NCBI GenBank assembly: GCA_003164275.1
Contig: PLSY01000043.1
Span: 1 to 10,702, forward strand
Reading direction: 5' to 3'
Length of the DNA stretch: 10,702 nt
Source of the DNA: Acidimicrobiaceae bacterium
GTDB taxonomy: Bacteria > Actinomycetota > Acidimicrobiia > Acidimicrobiales > RAAP-2
Of the stretch, positions 1-6,269 are shown piece by piece. Positions within the stretch are counted from its first letter, which is position 1; every line of letters starts with the position of its first letter. Both the position numbers and the translations under genes were made by a program. The notes beneath the pieces were generated by a model, which did no database searches, was not told where the DNA came from, and worked only from the letters and a program-made list of their open reading frames with translations.

Positions 1-1
1 C

Positions 2-49
2 ACACCCGCCACCGAAGCCGCCGAGGGCGCAGGCCGGCTGATTGGCTGA
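2..49 (+). CDS. Possible C-terminal tail of an upstream gene (partial)
   Basis: The first bases hold an open frame that enters from the left edge and stops at a TGA at 47-49, 21 bases before the ppx start. It reads as a short alanine/glutamate/glycine-rich tail ending in GAGRLIG. In many actinobacteria ppx follows enolase, a FtsB-like septum protein and a DUF501 protein, so a gene in the same direction would be expected here. The other two forward frames also stay open until stops near 41 and 66, so the frame cannot be fixed from 49 bases. No function can be assigned. Confidence 0.2.
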   Translation, partial: TPATEAAEGAGRLIG

Positions 50-70
50 TCGGGCACGTGTGGTAGAGCA

Positions 71-1009
71 TTGCCCGTGGCACCCGAACCCAATACCGTC
101 TTGGCCGCCCTCGATTGCGGCACGAACTCCACTCGCCTGCTCATCGTGTCGGGGGATGGAGCGACCCTGACCCGCCTTATGCGCATCACCAGGCTGGGGC
201 AGGGCGTGGATGGGACGCACCGTTTGGATGAGGAGGCGATGCGTCGCACACTGCATGTACTGGCCTACTACCGGCAGGAGATGGATCGCTTCGGGGTTGG
301 GGCTACACGCCTAGTCGCCACGTCCGCCGTGCGAGACGCAGCCAATGGCAACGAGTTCTTGGCCGCGGCGACCTCGGTTGTCGGGGTGCCGGCAGAGCTG
401 CTTTCTGGCCTCGAGGAGGGACGTCTCTCCTATGTGGGGGCGATGGCCGACCTAGAGCCGATCGACGCTGATGACGTGGTCATTGACATCGGTGGCGGCT
501 CGACCGAGATCGCGCTGAATGGTGCCGGAGCACTCGAAGCGACTTCCCTCGACATAGGTTGCGTGCGCATCACTGAGCGATACCTAAGTGGGGATCCGCC
601 TTCCGACGACCAGGTGGCCGCCGCCGTCAATGCCATCGCCGCCGCCCTCGACGCAGCCGTCGCCTCGGTTCCGGCGCTCGGGGGACTGCGAAACGGGAGT
701 CGACTACTCGGATTGGCGGGGACGGTCTCCACGCTTGCGATGCTCGAAGGTGGTCTTGAGGAATATGACCGCGCCAAAGTTCATCACGCAGTTCTCTCCG
801 CCGACGCGGTGGCCAGATGGTGCGACCTTTTGGCGGAAGAAGATGTCGGGACCCGGCGACGCAGGGAAGCAATCTCTCCTGGGCGCGAGGACGTCATTTT
901 TGGGGGAGCGCTGGTCCTTAGGGAAGCGATGAAACGGTTCGGATTTCGAGATTGTATCGTCAGCGAATCCGACATCCTCGACGGACTTGTCGCCAGCATT
1001 CGGTCGTGA
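71..1009 (+). CDS. ppx: Exopolyphosphatase / pppGpp phosphohydrolase family (Ppx/GppA)
   Basis: This is a cytosolic ASKHA-fold phosphatase. Family members release terminal phosphate from polyphosphate, and some hydrolyse pppGpp to ppGpp. The 312 aa match the short actinobacterial form, which has only the two ASKHA domains and lacks the extra C-terminal domains of E. coli Ppx. Visible motifs, in order, are the phosphate loop ALDCGTNSTRLLI (13-25), RLVATSAVRDAANG (80-93), SGLEEGRLSYVG with the expected catalytic-base glutamate pair (115-116), the second phosphate loop VIDIGGGSTEI (137-147), DIGCVRITERY (161-171), GLAGTVSTLA (214-223) and a C-terminal GREDVIFGGALVL. No key residue seems to be missing. 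The start is TTG at 71 or GTG at 77. Neither has a strong ribosome site, and an in-frame stop at 47-49 bounds the choice. The gene converges on the glycosyltransferase at 1028, with 18 bases between the stops and no clear terminator hairpin. Choosing between polyphosphatase and GppA activity is not possible from sequence alone. Confidence 0.93.
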   Translation: MPVAPEPNTVLAALDCGTNSTRLLIVSGDGATLTRLMRITRLGQGVDGTHRLDEEAMRRTLHVLAYYRQEMDRFGVGATRLVATSAVRDAANGNEFLAAATSVVGVPAELLSGLEEGRLSYVGAMADLEPIDADDVVIDIGGGSTEIALNGAGALEATSLDIGCVRITERYLSGDPPSDDQVAAAVNAIAAALDAAVASVPALGGLRNGSRLLGLAGTVSTLAMLEGGLEEYDRAKVHHAVLSADAVARWCDLLAEEDVGTRRRREAISPGREDVIFGGALVLREAMKRFGFRDCIVSESDILDGLVASIRS

Positions 1010-1027
1010 GATCGGTCCCGGGAGCCG

Positions 1028-2506
1028 TCAGTCGTGTTCGATCTCTCCTCGGGTCCTCAGCCTTGCGCGCACGACAAACTGGTATGCAAAGAGCGTTGGG
1101 CGCACGCGAACCAGCATCTTGTCGACGCTGCGCAACCAACGTGAGCGCTTGCGGCCGCTTGACAGCACGTCGAACGGCAGCCCGGTATAGGAGAGCTCCA
1201 GGATCTCGAGGTTTCGCGAGCGGAGCAGTCGGAGGAGCGTGCGGCGAGTGAAGAACCGGAGGTGCGTTGCGTCGAGGATGCCTCGGCGGTCGTAGTCGAA
1301 GAGACCAGACGCCACCCGAAGCCGCGGGTACCAGTGTGCGAAGTTGGGAGTGGAGATCAACAACTCTCCGTCGCCCTTGAGCACGTCTCTTGCCGAATCC
1401 AAAAGCTTGGTGGGGTTGCTGACGTGCTCAATGACGTCCGCCAGGATGACGGTGTCGTAGCCCGACCCGGCATCGAGGGGCACCCCCGACTCCAAGTTGC
1501 CGAATACGAACTTGTCGACCTTTTCAAGGACGCCCGGAACCTCCTCGGCATCCACGCCCACGACATGATGGCCGAGCGCCCGCAACTTCTCACCCAGCAG
1601 TCCGCCGGAGCATCCGAGATCGAGCACTTGTCCCTTCGGGCGGTCGGCCATCATCGCCAAGATGGTGTCGTGGGACGTCCCTTCCGACTCCTTCAGCTGG
1701 TAACCGGCGTTCGACGGCACCCAGTCGTGGATGCCGAACCCGAGCTTGGCTAGCCGATACTGACCGACATCCTTGACAACGTCGGCCGCGTACTTGAGGC
1801 CGTTCACGTAGCAGATCTCGTCGCCGTAATACGTGGGAATCGGGATTTCGACGATACGTTTTCCGGCGTCGAGCATCTGGACGATGATCTGCGTGTCGAA
1901 ATCGAAATCGTCGGAGTTCCTCTGGAAGGGCAGATCCTTGAGAGCGTGGACGCTGTAGGCCCGGTAACCCGAGTGGAACTCTGTCAGTGAAGAGCCGAGC
2001 ATCGCGTTTTCGACTGTCGTTAGGATCCTGTTTCCGACGTACTTGTACATCGGCATTCCACCGCGCTGAGCTGCACCCGGCTCCATCATGCGGGATCCAA
2101 AGACCGCTTCACTCTCCCCTCGAACGAGGGGCTCCACGATTCGGGGCAACCACTCCGGTGCGTATTGGCCGTCCCCATGAAGCAGCACGATGATGTCCAG
2201 ATCGTGCTCGATGGCCAGTTGGTAGCCAGCCTTCTGGTTGCCGCCATAGCCCAGGTTCCTGGGGTGGCGGATTACCGTCGTGGGGACACCGGGGTTGGCA
2301 GTACGCCAATTAAGCCCATGTTCATATGTGTTGTCATGACTCGCGTCATCGCAGATCAGTAGCTCGGCGAGTTGCTCGCGAAACTCCGATGGGATCCGGT
2401 CAAGAGTCGCTGCCAAGCTCGACTCAGCGTTGTATGCGACAACGAGGATCCCGATTCGTGGAGCAGCTGGTGTGCTGCACTTGTCGGTCAGTCGCTCGAG
2501 GCCCAC
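1028..2506 (-). CDS. GT2 glycosyltransferase fused to class I SAM methyltransferase
   Basis: This 492-aa protein joins two enzymes. Residues about 16-260 form a GT-A/GT2 domain of the polyprenyl-phosphate sugar synthase-like type: VVAYNAE (22-28), the acidic pair in LLICDDASHDNT (49-60), RNLGYGGNQKAGY (83-95), the metal-site region LLHGDGQYAPEW (108-119), EFHSGYRAYS (176-185), FDFDTQIIVQM (201-211) and EIPIPTYYGDE (220-230). Residues about 278-480 form a Methyltransf_23-like domain: SAM-binding VLDLGCSGGLLGEKL (294-308), the acidic ribose contact in VVGVDAEE (315-322), LADVIEHVSNP (355-365), and HLRFFTRRTLLRLL (415-428). No membrane helix is obvious, so it is probably cytosolic or membrane-associated. 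The GTG start is supported by a good ribosome site at 2511-2517. The GT2 half may transfer a sugar from a nucleotide donor to a polyprenyl phosphate or a growing glycan, and the methyltransferase half may methylate that sugar. Substrates cannot be read from the sequence. The gene is transcribed divergently from the membrane protein at 2816. Confidence 0.9.
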   Translation of the reverse strand: MGLERLTDKCSTPAAPRIGILVVAYNAESSLAATLDRIPSEFREQLAELLICDDASHDNTYEHGLNWRTANPGVPTTVIRHPRNLGYGGNQKAGYQLAIEHDLDIIVLLHGDGQYAPEWLPRIVEPLVRGESEAVFGSRMMEPGAAQRGGMPMYKYVGNRILTTVENAMLGSSLTEFHSGYRAYSVHALKDLPFQRNSDDFDFDTQIIVQMLDAGKRIVEIPIPTYYGDEICYVNGLKYAADVVKDVGQYRLAKLGFGIHDWVPSNAGYQLKESEGTSHDTILAMMADRPKGQVLDLGCSGGLLGEKLRALGHHVVGVDAEEVPGVLEKVDKFVFGNLESGVPLDAGSGYDTVILADVIEHVSNPTKLLDSARDVLKGDGELLISTPNFAHWYPRLRVASGLFDYDRRGILDATHLRFFTRRTLLRLLRSRNLEILELSYTGLPFDVLSSGRKRSRWLRSVDKMLVRVRPTLFAYQFVVRARLRTRGEIEHD

Positions 2507-2510
2507 AGAT

Positions 2511-2517
2511 TCTCCCT
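2511..2517 (-). promoter_or_regulatory. Ribosome binding site deciding the GTG start at 2506
   Basis: Read on the minus strand, AGGGAGA lies four bases before the GTG at 2504-2506. It is the clearest Shine-Dalgarno sequence among the minus-strand genes here and fixes the N-terminus of the GT2-methyltransferase protein as MGLERLTDK. Confidence 0.6.
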
Positions 2518-2691
2518 GTTGGTGTGGTGGTGTTCAGATCGGCAGGAGCGATCCAACGCTGCGTCCCAACCGTCTGAAACGCTACCATCCGCTCTCGCTG
2601 CAGCACGTGGCTCTCAAGTCTGGGGCCGACCAACAAGATTTGCGCTGTCCTCCGTTGAGCGCTCGTTCCCCACCGCCAATGACCTTGCGGC

Positions 2692-2697
2692 TATGAT
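2692..2697 (+). promoter_or_regulatory. Candidate -10 box for the membrane protein gene
   Basis: TATGAT matches the TAnnnT pattern of housekeeping sigma-factor -10 elements. It would place transcription start near 2704, giving a leader of about 110 bases before the ATG at 2816. No good TTGACA-like box lies 16-18 bases upstream, so this is weak support. Confidence 0.2.
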
Positions 2698-2804
2698 GCC
2701 CCGTTGACGACGACGGATGTGGGGGTTCCCCGTCGGCCTAGGAGCGGAGGCTGTCAAGCGAGCGTGGGCCAACCTCATTTCCTTCGGCACCGAGATCTGT
2801 GAGC

Positions 2805-2810
2805 AGGAAG
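2805..2810 (+). promoter_or_regulatory. Ribosome binding site supporting the ATG at 2816
   Basis: AGGAAG sits five bases upstream of the ATG at 2816. The alternative in-frame ATG at 2717 has no comparable site, and starting there would add 33 residues unlike the cytoplasmic head of a membrane protein. The internal ATG is therefore preferred. Confidence 0.55.
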
Positions 2811-2815
2811 CCACG

Positions 2816-4645
2816 ATGACAGCAACCGCAACGATCAAAGATCGGCCCGCCGACCCGTCAATCGAGAAGCTCACACCGAGACGTCGAAATAGGACCTTCG
2901 CCCTCGTCGTGGTTCTAGGCTACGTACTCATTAGTGTCGCTGCTTTCTGGCCCGTGATGCCGTGGAGTTCGACCCGGATATTCGGAACCGGTGGGGACTC
3001 CATTCTGGCGATGTGGTTTCTGGCGTGGGTCCCCCACGCGCTGGCGCACGGCTTGAACCCACTATTTAGCAACGCAATTTTTGTGCCAACGGGCGTGAAC
3101 TTGGCTCAAAATACAGAAGCGCCGCTCCTGGGACTCTTGACCGCACCATTCGCACTTTTCCTCGGTCCGGTGGCCCGAGCGAACCTTCTGATGGTGTTAG
3201 CCATGCCAGCCTCAGCGACGGCGGCGTTTTTTGTACTGAGAAAGTGGCGCGTCTGGGGACCAGCGGCCGCCCTTGGGGGGTTGATATATGGGTTTTCGCC
3301 TTACGCTGTGGGGCAAGGCCTGGGACATCTGGTTCTGATCTTTCTGCCTTTTCCGCCGCTCATTGCAATGACCGTTGTCTCCATCGTGCAACAGCAAGGT
3401 TCACCACGTCGACTCGGAATCCAGCTCGGATTACTGGTGTCAGCGCAGTTTCTATGCGAGATGGAGGTGATGACCACTGTCGCGATCCTGACGGCCTGGG
3501 CATTGATTTGCTTCGTTGTACGGTACCCAAAACGAGCGGCCAGCATCGCTCGCTCGTCCTTAAAATCGTTCGGCATCGCATTCGCATTGGCTGCGGTCTT
3601 GCTCGCCTACCCGATTTGGATGCTGCTTGCCGGCCCTCAACACTACAATGGCACGGCGCAATCGGTAGTAAATCCCTATTATAACGATATTCTGAGTTTC
3701 ATTGCTCCGGGCCCATTGCAAAGAAGTTCTCTCGGTCTACGGTCCATTGGTGTAGTCGTCAGCAATCCCTCAGAGCTCGGTGGTTTCATCGGTCTGCCAC
3801 TCTTGATCGTTGCGGCAGTGCTTGTGTGGCGGTCTCGGAAAAGCCCACGCATGCAGCTAACTGTGGCCACCCTTCTGGGTGCCGCGATTCTGTCGCTGGG
3901 GCCACATCTGGCCGTGGCCGGGCATCTGACGAGAATCCCGATGCCCTTCATCGTGTTCAGTCACCTTCCCTTGCTCGACAACATCCTTCCCGTCCGGATG
4001 TCGATGGAGGTGGACGCGTGCATCGGGGTCGTGATCGCCTTCGGACTCGATGATCTGCGTCGAGCGCCGGCACGTGCACACCATCGAGACGAGTCGTTCG
4101 GCCGAGCGAGGATAGCGGTGGTCCTGACCGCGGTCACGCTCGTCGTCTTGGTCATATCGCAGCTGCCGCTATGGCCGTACGCCTCCGAGCCCGTCCGGTC
4201 GCTTCCTGCAGCGATCAGCTCTGCCATTCCGTCCGGAGACCCAATCGCGGTGACTTATCCGTACGCTTTGCCCGTTTCGACTCAGCCGATGCTCTGGCAG
4301 GCACAGGATGGATTCTCGTTTCGACTGCTTGGAGGCTATTCAGAGCACCCGGACCCAGATGGTGCCCCGACCGGCTTCCCTAACGCAATGAACCCACCTG
4401 GGCTCGATCTCTTTCTGGAGGGCCAGCAGGCATACAGTGTCTACTTGCCCCACGTCGCGATCACTCCCCAACTCCTAGCCAGCGCAAGGGCGGGACTTAT
4501 CAACAACGATGTCCGCCTCGTTATCGTAGACAACCAAGTGAAGGGAGCCGGTCCCGTCTTGGTGCTCTTCGGTCAAATCCTCGGCAAGCCGACGGTGTCG
4601 TCAGGATCATTCACCCTTTGGTCCAGTCGCGGTGGAGCATTTTAG
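2816..4645 (+). CDS. Polytopic membrane protein, GT-C-like glycosyltransferase
   Basis: The protein has 609 aa from the chosen ATG; an in-frame ATG at 2717 would give 642 aa. A basic head (residues 1-27, with PRRRNR) is followed by about 11-13 hydrophobic segments, roughly at 27-47, 103-121, 123-141, 146-165, 169-193, 217-236, 251-274, 321-338, 347-365, 398-415 and 431-452. After the first helix comes IFGTGGDSILAMWF, with an acidic residue (D61) in the first outer loop, where GT-C enzymes keep a catalytic aspartate. LPLLDNILPVRMSM (384-397) also resembles a segment common in this broad class. The tail (about 453-609) is soluble and probably extracytoplasmic; its WQAQDGFSFRLLGGY (494-508) resembles tails of other actinobacterial membrane proteins annotated as hypothetical or glycosyltransferase. 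It may transfer sugar from a polyprenyl-phosphate donor outside the membrane. This rests on topology and the loop motif, so the enzymatic call is tentative while the membrane call is firm. Locally AT-rich patches occur (about 3060-3110 and 3668-3700). Confidence 0.82.
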   Translation: MTATATIKDRPADPSIEKLTPRRRNRTFALVVVLGYVLISVAAFWPVMPWSSTRIFGTGGDSILAMWFLAWVPHALAHGLNPLFSNAIFVPTGVNLAQNTEAPLLGLLTAPFALFLGPVARANLLMVLAMPASATAAFFVLRKWRVWGPAAALGGLIYGFSPYAVGQGLGHLVLIFLPFPPLIAMTVVSIVQQQGSPRRLGIQLGLLVSAQFLCEMEVMTTVAILTAWALICFVVRYPKRAASIARSSLKSFGIAFALAAVLLAYPIWMLLAGPQHYNGTAQSVVNPYYNDILSFIAPGPLQRSSLGLRSIGVVVSNPSELGGFIGLPLLIVAAVLVWRSRKSPRMQLTVATLLGAAILSLGPHLAVAGHLTRIPMPFIVFSHLPLLDNILPVRMSMEVDACIGVVIAFGLDDLRRAPARAHHRDESFGRARIAVVLTAVTLVVLVISQLPLWPYASEPVRSLPAAISSAIPSGDPIAVTYPYALPVSTQPMLWQAQDGFSFRLLGGYSEHPDPDGAPTGFPNAMNPPGLDLFLEGQQAYSVYLPHVAITPQLLASARAGLINNDVRLVIVDNQVKGAGPVLVLFGQILGKPTVSSGSFTLWSSRGGAF

Positions 4646-4676
4646 CTCGAGCCTGAAGGTTGTGAGCCTGCTGGTT

Positions 4677-6122
4677 TCATACCTCGCCAATGGGTTCCGC
4701 TGGTAGCTCCTTGATCGGACTGCTCGGTGGACCCACGCGTCGACTCGAATCTCGACGTGGACGGAGGCGGCCAAGGACCAATTCCAATCCGGTGCCGAAG
4801 CCGAGGCAGCACATGGGCAGGGCCGCTAGGACGTACCGCTGATCGTAAAAAACCGTCACCGGTGCGATGAAGAGCAAGTACGTCCCGAAGACGGCGAAGG
4901 AGAGGGATGCAACCCGAACCCGGCGCTCAGCGCCTCGGCCGAACGCGGCTCCGAGCAGCGCCGTGAGTACAGCGACGAGATAAAGCGGACCTGGAGCACG
5001 GAACCATTGCTGATAGCTGAGGAGCAACCTCGCGAGAGTTCGTGATGAGACATGCGTCTGAGCAGGAACACCGTTTTGGTACTGCTCTGCAAGTCGAAGT
5101 GAGCTCTCTGGCAGTATTGGAGGCTCTAGGGTAAACGTATAGGTGTTGGCCTGTCCGATGGTGTTTTCGTGCCAAGAGAACGATTGCGCCATGCTGCCAA
5201 TCACAGCGTCCGCATACCCCGCCGGGTTGTGAGTGATCATTGCGATGGCGAAATCCTGTGCGACAGTGCTGCGAGCGTGCTCACCCAAATCGAGGCGATC
5301 GAGTGGCCCGTTGGGCGACCACATGTACCAGTTCTGATTCGGGCGCTCGTTAGGGGGCCGCGGGTCGCAGAGTTTTCGTTCAAGCGCGCTCAGCTGGACG
5401 CCGTTGCAAGTGGACCATGGCATGACACGGGCATAGAGGAATGCTCCCGAGTAATCCGTCATCCCAAAAAAGCCATAATCGGACTCGAACCAGAATCCGT
5501 ACATCACCAAGGGCAGAGCTGCTGCGAGTACGAACGCTGGTATCGACTTCCACGACCCCCTTAGCAACGCGAGTGCACCTACGATCAGGACGACTAGTCC
5601 GACGCCGACTGTCCTGGTGACGCCCGCCATGCCAACAAGAGCACCCACGGCAAGGTAGGTCGTCCAACGAGTCTGCGGGCGTTGCCAGAACAGGACGACA
5701 ACTGCGATGGTGACGAGCAGGGCAAAGAGCGTGTCCGCCAACAGGAGCTGTTCGAGTTCGAGAATGAATCCATCGAGGAGAAGCGGGGCTGTCGCCAAAG
5801 CTGCAAGCCATGGACGGACTCCACTTTTGACCATCCACAAATATGTGAGGCTCGCAATTGCGACGCCGATGAGATGCTGCGTTGCGGTAACAAGCGCCAA
5901 GCTGTGGAGAGGACGAAGCGCCGCGAGGTAGAGCGAGTAGCCAGAAGGTCGGATGTCGCCGGGGGCTAGGTGCAGTGCGTTTGCCAAGTAGCTGATCGAA
6001 TCACCCAGATACCACAATCCCGGCCGGTAGCAGAGCCAGACCAGAATGCGGAGCATGGTGCCTAGACAGACGAGAGCCAAGAAGAGCCAATGCCGCCTTG
6101 CTAACTGTCCAAAGGTGCTCAT
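4677..6122 (-). CDS. GT-C membrane glycosyltransferase, PMT/GT39 (ArnT)-like
   Basis: The protein has 481 aa from the ATG at 6122. Upstream in-frame ATGs at 6152 and 6179 would give 491 or 500 aa. I chose 6122 because it has a weak ribosome site (GAGAAG at 6129-6134) and places a short basic head before the first helix (about 11-31). LWYLGDSISYLANALHL follows, with D41 in the outer loop typical of GT-C enzymes, then a PSGYSLYLAAL segment as in GT39/PMT-like proteins. Further hydrophobic segments lie near 73-97, 103-128, 129-147, 153-169, 171-188 and 193-211, and three more near the end (377-394, 403-423, 428-451). FYDQRYVLAALP (425-436) resembles the conserved final-helix region of the family. 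A long hydrophilic stretch (about 212-376) lies mid-protein, probably extracytoplasmic, and holds two cysteines (C239, C252). The likely role is sugar transfer from a polyprenyl-phosphate donor to a surface glycan, lipid or protein. It converges on the membrane gene ending at 4645, with 31 bases between the stops and no clear terminator. Confidence 0.85.
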   Translation of the reverse strand: MSTFGQLARRHWLFLALVCLGTMLRILVWLCYRPGLWYLGDSISYLANALHLAPGDIRPSGYSLYLAALRPLHSLALVTATQHLIGVAIASLTYLWMVKSGVRPWLAALATAPLLLDGFILELEQLLLADTLFALLVTIAVVVLFWQRPQTRWTTYLAVGALVGMAGVTRTVGVGLVVLIVGALALLRGSWKSIPAFVLAAALPLVMYGFWFESDYGFFGMTDYSGAFLYARVMPWSTCNGVQLSALERKLCDPRPPNERPNQNWYMWSPNGPLDRLDLGEHARSTVAQDFAIAMITHNPAGYADAVIGSMAQSFSWHENTIGQANTYTFTLEPPILPESSLRLAEQYQNGVPAQTHVSSRTLARLLLSYQQWFRAPGPLYLVAVLTALLGAAFGRGAERRVRVASLSFAVFGTYLLFIAPVTVFYDQRYVLAALPMCCLGFGTGLELVLGRLRPRRDSSRRVGPPSSPIKELPAEPIGEV

Positions 6123-6269
6123 GCAGTACTTCTCGGCCCGCCGTCCGCCCATGGATCTTCTGCGACTATGAGCTGGCATGTATGGCGGAACTCGTCACGG
6201 AGGGTCTGAGAAGGTCGAGATGCGTGATGGGTTTACCATCTTCTCGCTCGCAGGAGGCGGAGTCTCGAG
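6123..6269. other. Intergenic spacer with small inverted repeats
   Basis: This spacer lies between the stop of the triple glycosyltransferase gene and the start of the GT-C gene, both on the minus strand. It contains a perfect five-base stem GATGG/CCATC with a five-base loop (6226-6240). Around it are looser pairings: CGAGA (6216-6220) with TCTCG (6242-6246), and GAGAAG (6208-6213) with CTTCTC (6240-6245). No T-tract follows on either strand, so it is not a classical intrinsic terminator. The spacer suggests the GT-C gene may have its own promoter or lie at the end of a leaky operon. Confidence 0.3.

Larger units (their letters stand above)
2507..2815. other. Divergent intergenic control region
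   Basis: About 310 bases separate the start of the GT2-methyltransferase gene (-) from the chosen start of the membrane protein gene (+). Promoters for both should lie here. I see a TATGAT hexamer on the plus strand (2692-2697), a GTGGTG-rich patch around 2521-2534, and a short imperfect stem (2734-2739 with 2748-2753) in what would be the leader of the plus-strand gene. I found no convincing -35 box, operator palindrome, riboswitch, tRNA or small gene. The short open frames here are typical of chance in GC-rich DNA. Confidence 0.5.

Noticed and set aside
1010..1027. A possible terminator hairpin between ppx and the GT2 fusion gene
   Set aside because: The 18 bases contain a CCCGGG palindrome but no stem that pairs well across a loop and no T-tract.
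1262..1753. A 163-aa plus-strand open frame
   Set aside because: It lies wholly antisense to the methyltransferase half of the GT2 fusion, whose motifs are unambiguous. It is a codon-bias shadow.
2734..2753. A six-pair imperfect stem in the leader of the plus-strand membrane gene, considered as a riboswitch or attenuator
   Set aside because: The stem is short with one G-T pair, and no alternative stem, leader peptide or known aptamer pattern is visible.
2717..2815. A 33-residue N-terminal extension of the membrane protein from the ATG at 2717
   Set aside because: It has no ribosome site, whereas the ATG at 2816 is preceded by AGGAAG at good spacing, and the extension does not resemble a cytoplasmic head. 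It is kept only as an alternative start.
2614..2874. An 86-aa minus-strand open frame whose N-terminus (SLIVAVAVIVASCS) looks like a lipoprotein signal with a lipobox cysteine
   Set aside because: The hydrophobic stretch is the reverse-strand reading of the low-complexity N-terminus (TATATIK) of the membrane protein at 2816. The rest is arginine-rich with no family resemblance, and it covers the divergent promoter region.
4640..4680. A possible bidirectional terminator between the two convergent membrane-protein genes
   Set aside because: Only an eight-base GCTCGAGC palindrome (4645-4652) and a three-base AGG/CCT pairing are present. There is no stable stem and no T-tract.
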